From Inquilinus ginsengisoli_A (GTDB lineage: Bacteria > Pseudomonadota > Alphaproteobacteria > DSM-16000 > Inquilinaceae), in contig NZ_JAVDPW010000004.1 of the NCBI RefSeq assembly GCF_031453975.1, positions 310,001-374,000 on the forward strand: a stretch of 64,000 bases of DNA, given 5' to 3'. Shown piece by piece: positions 26,144 to 34,000 of the stretch (within the stretch, counting starts at the first letter, position 1; each line of letters begins with the position of its first letter). Both the position numbers and the translations under genes were made by a program. The notes below the pieces were generated by a model. The model saw only the letters and a program-made list of their open reading frames with translations. It was not told the origin of the DNA and ran no database searches.

Positions 26144-26645
26144 GTTGAGGGAGCGGAGGATCCCTGCCCGCCATGCACACGGCATCAGCCGCCCGGCGGT
26201 CACAGTAATATCGAAATAAAAACCTCTCGCCAGGACGTCACTATCCCATCAATATTTCTTCGTCCAGATAGCGCCCGAGAGACCATGCCCTGGTCTACTG
26301 AAATATAGCATTCAGTAAATCCCATATACAAAATTGTAATTATCGAACCTGCCGACGGATCGCTATCGTTAGTTGCACCGCGACGTCCGGCTTTCGACAG
26401 CCATGGCTTCGCCAGGGCGGGCGCGTGCCCAGACACTGACCAGCGACGGCACTGTGAGCACCAAGGCGGCCCGGACCCCATCTGCCATCGACACCGCCGT
26501 CGAGACGGGGCGCCGCCGCCTGCTCACCGGCAGTCTGATCATCGCACAGCTTACGAAAGATTTATCGAATATCGATAAATCATTATTGACGGACAATATT
26601 TCCGGGTCGCATAGAGGCCGGACACGATCGAACAGCCCCGGACCC
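26144..26645. other. AT-rich intergenic region upstream of the glycosyltransferase operon
   Basis: About 500 bp with no convincing gene. The parts 26200-26370 and 26545-26605 are markedly AT-rich for this genome. The region probably contains the operon promoter and a palindromic operator, annotated separately. A long open frame continues through it from 26373, but nothing before the ATG at 26646 looks like protein. Confidence 0.5.
26559..26581. promoter_or_regulatory. 23-bp perfect palindrome, operator candidate
   Basis: GATTTATCGA (26559-26568) and TCGATAAATC (26572-26581) form a perfect 10-bp inverted repeat around ATA, 64 bp upstream of the glycosyltransferase start at 26646. Length, symmetry and position suggest a dimeric repressor or activator site. 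I cannot name the regulator. Confidence 0.6.
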
Positions 26646-28259
26646 ATGCCCTCAGATCCCGCCCTGGCCGGCCTCGACCTCCGCAGCGAGGGCAGCCACC
26701 CCCCGCTCAGCATCGTCACCGCCCCGGCCCGGACCCCGTCCTGGAGCGGGACGCTGTGGGTCCCGGCCCTGCTCGGCGCCGGCTTCGTGGCGTGGACGCT
26801 GCTGCCGGCCTGGCTGGCGGGCAACCTGCATCCGGACACGCTCGAGGGCCTCTACTGGGGGCAGCACTGGCTGTGGGGCTATCACAAGCACCCGCCCCTG
26901 GCGGCCTGGTCGTCCGAACTGGTCCATGCCGCCTTCGGCAGCGCCAACTGGGCCTATTACGCGCTGAGCCAAGCCTACATCGCCGCCGCCTTCGCCGGCA
27001 TCTGGCTGCTGACCCGGGACATCGCCGGGCGGCGGGCGGCGCTGGTCGCGGTGGTGCTGCTGGCCCTGACCCACTACACCACCTACGCCGCGCCGCGCTT
27101 CAACCCGAACACCGTCCAGTTCGCCTTCTGGGCCTGGACCGTGGCCTTGTTCTGGCGCGCCCTGACCCGCGACCGGGCGGTGTGGTGGGGGCTGACCGGG
27201 GTCGCCGCGGGCCTGGGCGTCCTGTCGAAGTATTCGATCGGAGTGCTGCTCGCCACCCTCCTCGCCTATCTCCTGCTGTCGCCGTCCGGCCGGCGGCACT
27301 TCGCCCGGCCCGGCTTCTACATCGGTCTCGCCGCCTTCCTGGCCGTGATCGCGCCGCACCTGATCTGGCTGCTGCAGAACGACTTCGTCACCCTCGGCTA
27401 TCTTGCCGATCGCGGCGACGAGACCCTGATCGGCCCCTCCGGCCACCTGGTCGGCCCGCTCAGCTTCCTCGGCGACCAGCTGTTCGCCATCGCCCCGATG
27501 CTGCTGGCGGCCGCCATCGGCCTCGGCGCCCTGGGGCGCGAGAGGACCGGCCGCCTGGTCCGGCTCGCCCGCCAGCGGCTCCGCTCCCCGGCCGGCGGCT
27601 ATCTCGTCTTCGTCTATCTCGTCCCGATCCTCGCCTTGGCGATCGCGTCCGCGGTGACCGGCATCCGGATCCGGACGATGTGGGGCATGAGCTTCGTCCT
27701 GGCGGCGCCGCCGCTGCTGGCCCTCGCCCTGCCCGCGCTCACCGGGCAAGGCCTCTCGGGCGGGATCGCACCCCGCTTCCGCATCGCCGCCCTGGCGCTG
27801 GCGCCGCTGTTCCTGGTCGGCTTCACCGTCCTGATGCTGGTCAAGCCGGGCCTGTCGGGCACGCCGAACATCATGAATCTCGACGGCCCCGCCCTGTCGA
27901 CGGCGGTGGACGCGCTGTGGCGGCGCAGCCAGAGCGGGCCGCTGGAGACCGTGATCGGGACGATCCCGGAGGCCGGCACCGTCGCCCTCTACGCCGGGTC
28001 GCGGCCGCAGGTGTTCGAGGATGCCGACCCGGCGCTGTCCCCCTGGGTCGACCCGGCCCGGCTGCTGCAGACCGGCGCCGCCTACGCCTCGCGCCGCCAG
28101 CCGGTGCCCGGGCAGCCGATCGCCGGCCTGTGCCCGCAGTCGGTCACCGCCTATCCCTGGCCGGCGCGGACCGCCCTCGGCACCGCGCTGCAGGACCGGA
28201 CGGTCTGGATCGCCGTGCTTCCCGGCCGCGCCGCCCCCGCCATCACCTGCCCCGGCTGA
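26646..28259 (+). CDS. ArnT-like family 39 glycosyltransferase (polyprenyl-phosphate sugar to lipid)
   Basis: A 537-residue polytopic membrane enzyme of the dolichyl/undecaprenyl-phosphate-sugar transferase type. After the first membrane helix comes a periplasmic loop with DTLEGLYWGQHWLWGYHKHPPLAAW, the acidic catalytic loop and HPPL motif typical of ArnT/PMT relatives. About ten further helices and a C-terminal periplasmic domain (from about 420) follow. It would transfer a sugar from a polyprenyl phosphate carrier to a lipid such as lipid A. It is the first of three tightly packed genes with a carrier-loading glycosyltransferase and a ChbG-like deacetylase. I place the start at 26646 because residues encoded upstream look non-coding. 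Confidence 0.85.
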   Translation: MPSDPALAGLDLRSEGSHPPLSIVTAPARTPSWSGTLWVPALLGAGFVAWTLLPAWLAGNLHPDTLEGLYWGQHWLWGYHKHPPLAAWSSELVHAAFGSANWAYYALSQAYIAAAFAGIWLLTRDIAGRRAALVAVVLLALTHYTTYAAPRFNPNTVQFAFWAWTVALFWRALTRDRAVWWGLTGVAAGLGVLSKYSIGVLLATLLAYLLLSPSGRRHFARPGFYIGLAAFLAVIAPHLIWLLQNDFVTLGYLADRGDETLIGPSGHLVGPLSFLGDQLFAIAPMLLAAAIGLGALGRERTGRLVRLARQRLRSPAGGYLVFVYLVPILALAIASAVTGIRIRTMWGMSFVLAAPPLLALALPALTGQGLSGGIAPRFRIAALALAPLFLVGFTVLMLVKPGLSGTPNIMNLDGPALSTAVDALWRRSQSGPLETVIGTIPEAGTVALYAGSRPQVFEDADPALSPWVDPARLLQTGAAYASRRQPVPGQPIAGLCPQSVTAYPWPARTALGTALQDRTVWIAVLPGRAAPAITCPG

Positions 28260-28270
28260 CGAGGGCCACG

Positions 28271-29287
28271 ATGAACTACGCCATCACCACCATCCCGCGG
28301 CGCCTCTCCATCGTCGTGCCCCTGTTCAACGAGGCGGAATCGGTGGCCGACCTGCACCGCGCGCTGGAGGCCCTGGCCGGGCGGCTCGACCAGGTCCATG
28401 GCCTCGCGGTCGACGTCATCTATGTCGATGACGGCAGCCGCGACGGCAGCGCCGACGTCATCTCCGGCCTGCGCAGCGACCGGCTGCGGGTGGAGCTGAT
28501 CCGGTTCAGCCGCAACTTCGGCAAGGAGGCGGCGCTGACCGCCGGCCTGGACGCCGCGACCGGCGACGCCGTGGTGTTCATGGATGCGGACGGCCAGCAC
28601 CCGCCGGAGCTGATCGACACCTTCGTCCGGCACTGGCTGGTCGATGGCGACGACATCGTCTACGCCGTGCGCCGCCGGCGGCAGGAGGGGCTGGGCTACC
28701 GCCTGCTGGTCAAGTCCTTCTACAACCTGATGAACGCCGGAAACACCTTCAGGATCACGCCGGACGCGGCCGATTTCCGGCTGTTGTCGGCCAAGGCGGC
28801 GGCCGCCCTGCGCGGCATGCGGGAGCGCGGCCGCTTCTTCAAGGGCCTGTCGATCTGGGTCGGGTTCAAGCAGCGCAAGATCGACTACCAGCCGGCGGAG
28901 CGGATCGGCGGCACCACCAAATGGTCGTTCTGGAAGCTGCTGCTGCTGTCGCTGAACGGCGTCACCTCGTTCAGCCGCATGCCGCTGCGGATCTCGACGC
29001 TGCTGGGCTTCGCCATGGCCCTCACCGCCTTCACCTACGGGCTGTGGATCACCATCGTCTGCCTGGTCCACGGCGTGGCCCTGCCGGGGGTGCCCGGCGT
29101 CATCGCCATCCTGGTCCTGATCGGCGGGGTGCTGCTGATCAACCTCGGGATTCTCGGCGAGTATCTCGGCGAGATCCTCGACGAGGTGAAGGACCGTCCC
29201 CTCTACGTCATCGCCGAACACATGCGGCGGGAACCTGCCGATGAGCTGTCTCGCACCCTCCAGGCGCATCACGCTGATCGCCGATGA
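28271..29287 (+). CDS. polyprenyl-phosphate glycosyltransferase, family 2 (ArnC/GtrB-like)
   Basis: A 338-residue enzyme. The GT-A domain begins RLSIVVPLFNEAESV and has VDDGSRDGSADV and the metal-binding DADGQHPPE. An amphipathic region with RFFKGLSIWVGFKQ follows, then two C-terminal membrane helices (about 240-265 and 275-300) and EYLGEILDEVKDRPLY. Such enzymes load a sugar from a nucleotide donor onto undecaprenyl phosphate for use on the outer face of the membrane. It lies 11 bp after the ArnT-like gene and its end overlaps the deacetylase gene by 47 bp. The sugar is not evident; neighbours suggest an N-acetylhexosamine. Confidence 0.92.
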   Translation: MNYAITTIPRRLSIVVPLFNEAESVADLHRALEALAGRLDQVHGLAVDVIYVDDGSRDGSADVISGLRSDRLRVELIRFSRNFGKEAALTAGLDAATGDAVVFMDADGQHPPELIDTFVRHWLVDGDDIVYAVRRRRQEGLGYRLLVKSFYNLMNAGNTFRITPDAADFRLLSAKAAAALRGMRERGRFFKGLSIWVGFKQRKIDYQPAERIGGTTKWSFWKLLLLSLNGVTSFSRMPLRISTLLGFAMALTAFTYGLWITIVCLVHGVALPGVPGVIAILVLIGGVLLINLGILGEYLGEILDEVKDRPLYVIAEHMRREPADELSRTLQAHHADRR

Positions 29288-30155
29288 CTACGGCCTGGCC
29301 CCCGGCGTGTCGCTGGCGATCCGGCAGCTGCTGTCGGCGGGCGCGCTGTCCGGCACCAGTTGCATGACGGTCGGGGCGTTCTGGCCGGATGCGGCCGGCG
29401 CCCTGCACGGCCTCGCCGCCGCGGCCGGCCCCCGGGTCGAACTCGGCCTGCATCTGAGCCTGACCGGGCCGTTCGCCCCCCTGTCGCCGCAGCTGCGCAG
29501 CGGAGCGGGCTGGCGACGCTTCCCGACCCTCGCCGGCCTGTTCCGGCTCAGCCTGGGCCGGCGCCTGCCGCTGGGGGCCCTGTCGGCCGAGATCGAGGCC
29601 CAGTACGCGGCCTTCACCGATGCCCTGGGCCGGCCGCCCGACTTCATCGACGGGCACCAGCATGTGCATCTGCTGCCCGGAATCGCCGAGACGCTGGGCC
29701 TGACCCTGCAGAGCGTCGGTGCCCGGCCGCGCTGGATCCGGCGCTGCGGCGACCATGCCCGCCGCATCCTGCGCCGCCCCTTCGCCGCCAAGTCGTTCTT
29801 CCTCCAGGCCCTGAGCCGGCGGTCGGATGCGGTGCTCGGCCCCCTGGCCCGGCGCCGCAACGCCAGCTTCTGCGGCATCTATGACTTCGCGGCGCGGGAC
29901 TATCCCGCCCTGTTCGACCGCTGGCTGGCCACGGTGCCGGACGAGGCCGTGGTGATGTGCCACCCCGGCCTGGTCGACCGGTCGCTGGCCGCGCTCGACC
30001 CCGTCACCACGGCGCGCGAGGCCGAATGCCGCTACTTCGCCGGGCCGGGATTCCGCCACGCGCTGCGGCGGCACGACGTGGCCCTGGCGCCGTTCGGCAT
30101 GCCGGCCGAGGCCGCGGCAGAACCGGAGACTCCCTTCCGTCGCGGAATCGGCTAG
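29241..30155 (+). CDS. ChbG/HpnK/NaxD-like carbohydrate deacetylase
   Basis: A 304-residue YdjC-fold deacetylase. Metal-binding stretches are LIADDYGLAPGVSLAI, ELGLHLSLTG and DFIDGHQHVHLLPGI, with the late CHPGL near residue 240. No signal peptide is seen, so it acts in the cytosol or at the inner membrane face. In Francisella and Bordetella, relatives (NaxD, LgmC) remove the acetyl group from undecaprenyl-phosphate-linked GalNAc or GlcNAc before transfer to lipid A by an ArnT-like enzyme. The same three activities are encoded here in one operon. The frame starts inside the preceding gene (47-bp overlap), indicating coupled translation. Confidence 0.9.
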   Translation: MSCLAPSRRITLIADDYGLAPGVSLAIRQLLSAGALSGTSCMTVGAFWPDAAGALHGLAAAAGPRVELGLHLSLTGPFAPLSPQLRSGAGWRRFPTLAGLFRLSLGRRLPLGALSAEIEAQYAAFTDALGRPPDFIDGHQHVHLLPGIAETLGLTLQSVGARPRWIRRCGDHARRILRRPFAAKSFFLQALSRRSDAVLGPLARRRNASFCGIYDFAARDYPALFDRWLATVPDEAVVMCHPGLVDRSLAALDPVTTAREAECRYFAGPGFRHALRRHDVALAPFGMPAEAAAEPETPFRRGIG

Positions 30156-30189
30156 ACTCCCCGGCCCAGCACCGCAGAGCCGGACGTCC

Positions 30190-30675
30190 ATGCCCTCCTT
30201 CGACATCGTCTCGAAAACCGACCTCACCGAAGTCGACAACGCCGTCGCCGGCGTGATGCGCGAGGTCGCCCAGCGCTTCGACTTCAAGGGATCGAAATGC
30301 TCGGTCGAGCGCAGCGACGACAAGCTGACGATCATGGCCGACGACGACCTGAAGCTGAAGCAGATGCACGAACTGCTGCGCGGCTACTTCTCCCGCCGCA
30401 AGCTCGATGCCGGCGCGCTCGACTTCAAACCGGTCGAGAAGGCCTCCGGCAACATGGTGCGGCAGGAGGTGGTGGTGAAGCAGGGCATCGACCGCGACTT
30501 GGCCAAGACCATCATCAAGGCGATCAAGGACAGCAAGCAGAAGGTGCAGGCCGCGGTCCAGGGCGACGAGTTGCGCGTCACCGGCAAGAAGCTGGACGAC
30601 CTGCAGGCCGTCATCGCCCTGGTGCGCGGGCTGAAGATCGAGATGCCGCTGCAGTACCTGAACTTCCGGGACTGA
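30190..30675 (+). CDS. yajQ: YajQ-family nucleotide-binding protein
   Basis: A 161-residue YajQ of normal length beginning MPSFDIVSKTDLTEVDNAV. The two ferredoxin-like halves are visible, with QRFDFKGSKCSVE, then VKQGIDRDLAKTIIKAIKDSKQKVQAAVQGDELRV interrupted by the usual turns, and the end LKIEMPLQYLNFRD. Some homologs bind cyclic di-GMP and modulate transcription; others bind RNA or tRNA. It is 34 bp after the deacetylase gene but is a widely conserved gene with no evident link to it. Confidence 0.95.
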   Translation: MPSFDIVSKTDLTEVDNAVAGVMREVAQRFDFKGSKCSVERSDDKLTIMADDDLKLKQMHELLRGYFSRRKLDAGALDFKPVEKASGNMVRQEVVVKQGIDRDLAKTIIKAIKDSKQKVQAAVQGDELRVTGKKLDDLQAVIALVRGLKIEMPLQYLNFRD

Positions 30676-30758
30676 CGGCGGCGGCGAAGTCCCTCTGATC
30701 CACCGCGGAGACGGCCGCGTATCCTCGACACCAGGCGCGCGACGGATCCGAGGGGACG

Positions 30759-31166
30759 ATGCTCACCATTCTCTGCTTGTACGGCGCGGTCGCGGTTGTC
30801 TTCCTCGGCCTCGACGCGATCTGGCTCGGCCTGGTGGCGAAGGGCTTCTACGCCGCCAGCCTGGGCACGCTGCTGGCGGACCGGCCGAACTTCGCCGTCG
30901 CCGGGCTGTTCTATGCCGTCTATGTCCTCGGCATCGTCGTCTTCGTCGCCCTCCCCGCCTATGAGGCCGGGTCCTGGGGCCGGGCGGCGATCCGCGGCGC
31001 GCTGTTCGGCTGCGTCGCCTATGCCGCTTACGACCTGACCAACCTGGCGACGCTGCGCAACTGGCCGGTGGCCCTGACCGTGGTCGACCTCGCCTGGGGC
31101 GCCTTCGTCACCGCCGTCTCGGCCGCAGCCGGCGTCGCCATCGTGCAGGCCGTCCTGGGCCGCTAA
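30759..31166 (+). CDS. DUF2177 family membrane protein
   Basis: A 135-residue protein with four membrane helices (about 3-25, 45-65, 78-98, 108-130). The pattern FLGLDAIWLGLVAKGFY at the start, with AYDLTNLATLRNWP and VDLAWGAFVTAVSA toward the end, is characteristic of DUF2177 (formerly linked to photosynthesis clusters without known function). AGGGGAC lies close upstream of the ATG. Confidence 0.88.
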   Translation: MLTILCLYGAVAVVFLGLDAIWLGLVAKGFYAASLGTLLADRPNFAVAGLFYAVYVLGIVVFVALPAYEAGSWGRAAIRGALFGCVAYAAYDLTNLATLRNWPVALTVVDLAWGAFVTAVSAAAGVAIVQAVLGR

Positions 31167-31265
31167 GCGTCTTCGCACCCCGTCATCGTCCGATCGGCAA
31201 CGGATTTCGCCGCCAAGCGTTCATCCCGGGAGACCGTTGCGGCCCTTGGGGCCAGGAGACATGAG

Positions 31266-31703
31266 ATGACGCGCCCATCCCTTGCCGTCGCCGCCCTCGC
31301 CGCGGCGTTTGCGCTTGCCGCCTGCGGCCGGACCGGAGAGACCGCCATGCCGTCGTCGCCTGCCCCGGTCGCCAGCGCCAGCGTCACCGGCACCGCGACC
31401 TATCGCGAACGCATCGCCCTGCCGGCAGATGCGGAGCTGATCGTGCAACTGGCCGACGTCTCGCTGGCCGACGCGCCGTCGACGGTGGTGGCCGAGCAGC
31501 GCATCGCCCCGGTCCGGGTGCCGTCGCCGTTCACCCTGTCCTACGACCCGGCCCAGATCGACCCGCGTCACAGCTACGCCGTGTCGGCCCGGGTCGAGCG
31601 CGCCGGCAAGCTGCTGTTCACCACCGACACCCGTCATGCGGTGCTGACCCAGGGGGCCGGCAATACGGCCGAGATCGTGATGATCAAGGTCCAGCCGCAC
31701 TGA
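31266..31703 (+). CDS. YbaY-family lipoprotein
   Basis: A 145-residue lipoprotein. The signal ends in the lipobox LAAC (Cys20). The mature part starts with a Ser/Ala/Pro linker, then VTGTATYRERIALPADAELIVQL interrupted before VSLADAPSTVVAEQ, and continues SPFTLSYDPAQIDPRHSYAVSARV, the pattern of YbaY/type III pilotin-like domains. Location would be the inner face of the outer membrane or the periplasm. AGGAG is seven bases upstream of the ATG. Function of the family is unclear. Confidence 0.88.
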   Translation: MTRPSLAVAALAAAFALAACGRTGETAMPSSPAPVASASVTGTATYRERIALPADAELIVQLADVSLADAPSTVVAEQRIAPVRVPSPFTLSYDPAQIDPRHSYAVSARVERAGKLLFTTDTRHAVLTQGAGNTAEIVMIKVQPH

Positions 31704-31715
31704 GGCGGTAACGGA

Positions 31716-32183
31716 TCAGCCCGGCTGCCGGTGCCGCCACAGCGCGTAGAGGTCGGTGCCCGCCACCCGCACCGGCAGGTGCCGGACGGTCATGGCCCGC
31801 TCGCCCAGCGGCTTGGCCAGCTCGGCATAGACCCCGGCGGTCGACAGGCCGAACGGCGCCCCATCCTCGTTCGAATGGGCATAATAGACGGCGTCGATCC
31901 CGGTCATGGTCATGGCCGCGAGGCACATCGGGCAGGGATGGCCGCTGGCATAGACGGTGCAGCCGTCCAGGCGCAGCGATCCGAGATCGCGGCTGGCCGC
32001 CCGGATCGCCTGCAGTTCGGCATGCGCCGTCGGGTCGCCCGTGGCGCCCATCTGGTTGACGCCGGTGGCGATCACCGTGCCGTCGCGCACCAGCACGGCG
32101 CCGAAGGGCCGGCCGCCCTGCTCCTCGACGTTCCGGCGGGCCAGATCGATCGCCTGGATCAGAAACGGTTCATGGGCGGTCAT
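31716..32183 (-). CDS. nucleoside/guanine deaminase (CMP/dCMP deaminase fold)
   Basis: A 155-residue zinc deaminase. The zinc and catalytic motifs are HAELQAI (His and Glu) and PCPMCLAAM (two Cys), with GGRPFGAVLV before and AVYYAHSNEDGA after. The length and C-terminus suit a guanine/cytosine deaminase rather than the tRNA editor TadA. Its ATG overlaps the stop of the cupin gene by four bases, the last gene of a coupled lipoprotein-kinase-cupin-deaminase run. Confidence 0.85.
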   Translation of the reverse strand: MTAHEPFLIQAIDLARRNVEEQGGRPFGAVLVRDGTVIATGVNQMGATGDPTAHAELQAIRAASRDLGSLRLDGCTVYASGHPCPMCLAAMTMTGIDAVYYAHSNEDGAPFGLSTAGVYAELAKPLGERAMTVRHLPVRVAGTDLYALWRHRQPG

Positions 32184-32800
32184 CTCTCCTCCCCTGTGCC
32201 CGGACCGGCCGGCAGCATCGTCGATTTCTGCGCCAGGTCGCCGCCGCGCCAGAGATAGAGCGCCAGCAAGGGCTGCCCGTCGGTGCGCATGGCGTGCGGG
32301 ATCCAGGTGGGATGATGGATCAGCGTGCCGGGGCGGCGCCGCGCCCAGCCCTCGTCGCCGCGCAGCCAGTCGGCCGTGCCGGCCAGGGGCAGGTAGATCT
32401 CCTCGGCGGCGTGGTTGTGCGGCGGGTATTCCACATCAGGCCCCAGCAGCAGGAAACCGCAGGCGAGGCGGTCATCGGCGACCGGCCCCCTGAGGCCGGC
32501 CAGCTCGGTCCAGCCATAGCGCTCGAGGAAGTGCGGGTCCACATCGCCGGCCCCATAGGTCTGGCCCCAGGCCAGGTCCGGCGCGGCGTCGACGAGGTCC
32601 GCGACCAAAGCGCGGGTGTCCGCGACCGGCGCCAGCGCATCGAGCCAACGCAGCACCGGCAGCGGCCGGGGCTCGGTCACCCGCCGCATCGCCTCCGGCG
32701 TAGGCCAGTCGGCGAGGAAGGCGGCGAGCTCCGGCCGGTCGATGCCGTCGAGCAGCACCCGGGCCAGGGCGAGCAGCCGACTTGCGGCGTCCGCGCTCAC
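32180..32800 (-). CDS. cupin of the DMSP-lyase (DddL-like) superfamily
   Basis: A 206-residue protein. The C-terminal cupin has the metal site YPPHNHAAEEIYLPLAGTADW (His, His, Glu, Tyr) and a second half HHPTWIPHAMRTDGQPLLALYLW. The N-terminal half is helical. This arrangement matches proteins annotated as dimethylsulfoniopropionate lyase family, but many soil bacteria carry them with unknown substrate, and no DMSP-catabolism gene is nearby. No ATG exists at the N-terminus. The GTG at 32800 overlaps the kinase stop as GTGA and marks coupled translation. Confidence 0.75.
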   Translation of the reverse strand: MSADAASRLLALARVLLDGIDRPELAAFLADWPTPEAMRRVTEPRPLPVLRWLDALAPVADTRALVADLVDAAPDLAWGQTYGAGDVDPHFLERYGWTELAGLRGPVADDRLACGFLLLGPDVEYPPHNHAAEEIYLPLAGTADWLRGDEGWARRRPGTLIHHPTWIPHAMRTDGQPLLALYLWRGGDLAQKSTMLPAGPGTGEER

Positions 32801-33345
32801 GGCAGCCCCCGCCGGGTCTCCGCGATCCGCTCGAGAAGGGCGTCGACCGTGGCGGCGACGCTGAGGCCGGAGCTGTCGAGCCACAGCCCGATCCGCGGCG
32901 TGTCGGCGCGCAGGCCGCGATCCAGGTCTTCCGGCGTCCAGGCGCCGTAGCCGGTCTTGGGGCGGCCGGCCTCGCGTGCCGCCACCGCCTCGGGCGACGG
33001 GCACAGCACCACGACGCCGAAGGACCGGCCCCGCAGCCGTTCGACCATCCGCGCCAGCGTCGGCCCCAGGATCACGTCCTGCCACACCACGGTGAAGCCG
33101 GCCTCGGCATAGCGGCCCGCCGCCATCGCCGCGAGGTCGTGGCGCAGGTCGAGCTGCCGCAGCGCCTCGGCCGGCAGGTCGGGCGTCACCTCGACCCGGC
33201 CGGAGACGATCATCCGCCGGAACAGGTCGCCGCGCAGATGCACCGCCCGGGGCAGCCGCTCGGCCAGGGCCTGGGCCACGGTCGACTTGCCCGCCGCCAT
33301 GATGCCGGTGATGACGATGATGTCCGGCACGGTCTCAAATGGCAT
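32797..33345 (-). CDS. P-loop kinase/phosphotransferase (zeta-toxin-like fold)
   Basis: A 182-residue P-loop protein. Walker A is GIMAAGKSTVAQ at about 14-25, followed by HLRGDLFRRM, a pattern seen in chloramphenicol-phosphotransferase-like, gluconate-kinase-like and zeta-like kinases. VVWQDVILGPTLARMVE and VVLCPSPEAVAAREAGR resemble the lid region. Substrate is unknown. No antitoxin partner accompanies it, so a toxin role is unlikely; a small-molecule kinase acting with the neighbouring cupin or deaminase is possible. It lies 13 bp downstream of the lipoprotein gene. Confidence 0.75.
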   Translation of the reverse strand: MPFETVPDIIVITGIMAAGKSTVAQALAERLPRAVHLRGDLFRRMIVSGRVEVTPDLPAEALRQLDLRHDLAAMAAGRYAEAGFTVVWQDVILGPTLARMVERLRGRSFGVVVLCPSPEAVAAREAGRPKTGYGAWTPEDLDRGLRADTPRIGLWLDSSGLSVAATVDALLERIAETRRGLP

Positions 33346-33358
33346 GGCGGACTCCGCT

Positions 33359-33877
33359 CTAGCTCCGGCCGCTGCACTCGCGCACCAGCAGCGTCTGGAA
33401 CCAGTCGTCCTTCAGCAGGATGTTGAGGTTCTTGGCGATCCCGGCGTCGACCGCGCGATCGACCGACTGGCCCCGCGGCACGGTGAAGGTGGTGCCGATC
33501 GCCTGGTCGAACGGGACATCGTTGCCGACGGTCAGGACGTAGCGGATGTCGATGCCGTAATGCTCCTCCGCCCCCGCCCTCTCGACATTGAAGTCGCGGA
33601 TCGTGCCGTCGAGGGTGCAGCGGGTGGAATCCAGCCGGGCGCCGGCGCGCCGCAGCTCCGCCTTCAGGGCGCCGGTGATGTAGCCGGGCACGTCCTGCAC
33701 GCTGCCCTGCGGCGCGGCCCCGGTGCGCGGCCGGTAGCCCATCGGGTTGACCGCGACCGAACCGGTCAGATGCGCGGTGGTCTGCGGCTGGTAGCCCGTG
33801 CGCGGCCCCTGCGGCCCCGGCTGGGCGGCGCAGGCGGCGACGAGGAGAGCGAGGGCGAGCGGCAGGCGACGCGGCAT
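33359..33877 (-). CDS. lipoprotein of unknown function
   Basis: A 172-residue lipoprotein. The signal peptide MPRRLPLALALLVAAC ends in a lipobox with the modified Cys at residue 16. The mature part starts with a Gly/Pro/Gln linker and then has a domain with VPGYITGALKAELRRAGARLD, CTLDGTIRDFNVE and YVLTVGN, a layout reminiscent of YajG-type lipoproteins. A C-terminal Cys (ECSGRS) may pair with the Cys in STRCTLD. The start at 33877 is fixed by the signal peptide. It is probably the first gene of the minus-strand run down to 31716. Confidence 0.7.
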   Translation of the reverse strand: MPRRLPLALALLVAACAAQPGPQGPRTGYQPQTTAHLTGSVAVNPMGYRPRTGAAPQGSVQDVPGYITGALKAELRRAGARLDSTRCTLDGTIRDFNVERAGAEEHYGIDIRYVLTVGNDVPFDQAIGTTFTVPRGQSVDRAVDAGIAKNLNILLKDDWFQTLLVRECSGRS

Positions 33878-34000
33878 GGGGGCTCCGACGGTTTCCGGCG
33901 GGGCCCGATCGCCCCGCCCCGACATAGCCCCGCCGCCGCGGCGGGGTCAATCCGATGCGGCCTTCCGGCCGAGCCGGCCGATGCGGGCTTGCCGCCCGGA

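Noticed and set aside
26144..26645. Genomic island or insertion boundary suggested by low GC
   Set aside because: The low-GC stretch is only non-coding; flanking genes have normal composition, and no integrase, transposase, tRNA or terminal repeats are present.
26756..28270. Long plus-strand open frame running into the family 2 glycosyltransferase
   Set aside because: The part before 28271 is out of frame with the ArnT-like gene and rich in Arg/Pro/Gly without structure; the real start is the ATG at 28271.
32797..33345. Zeta toxin of a toxin-antitoxin pair
   Set aside because: Only the P-loop and following GD motif are zeta-like; there is no epsilon-type antitoxin next to it and it is translationally coupled to a metabolic-looking cupin gene.
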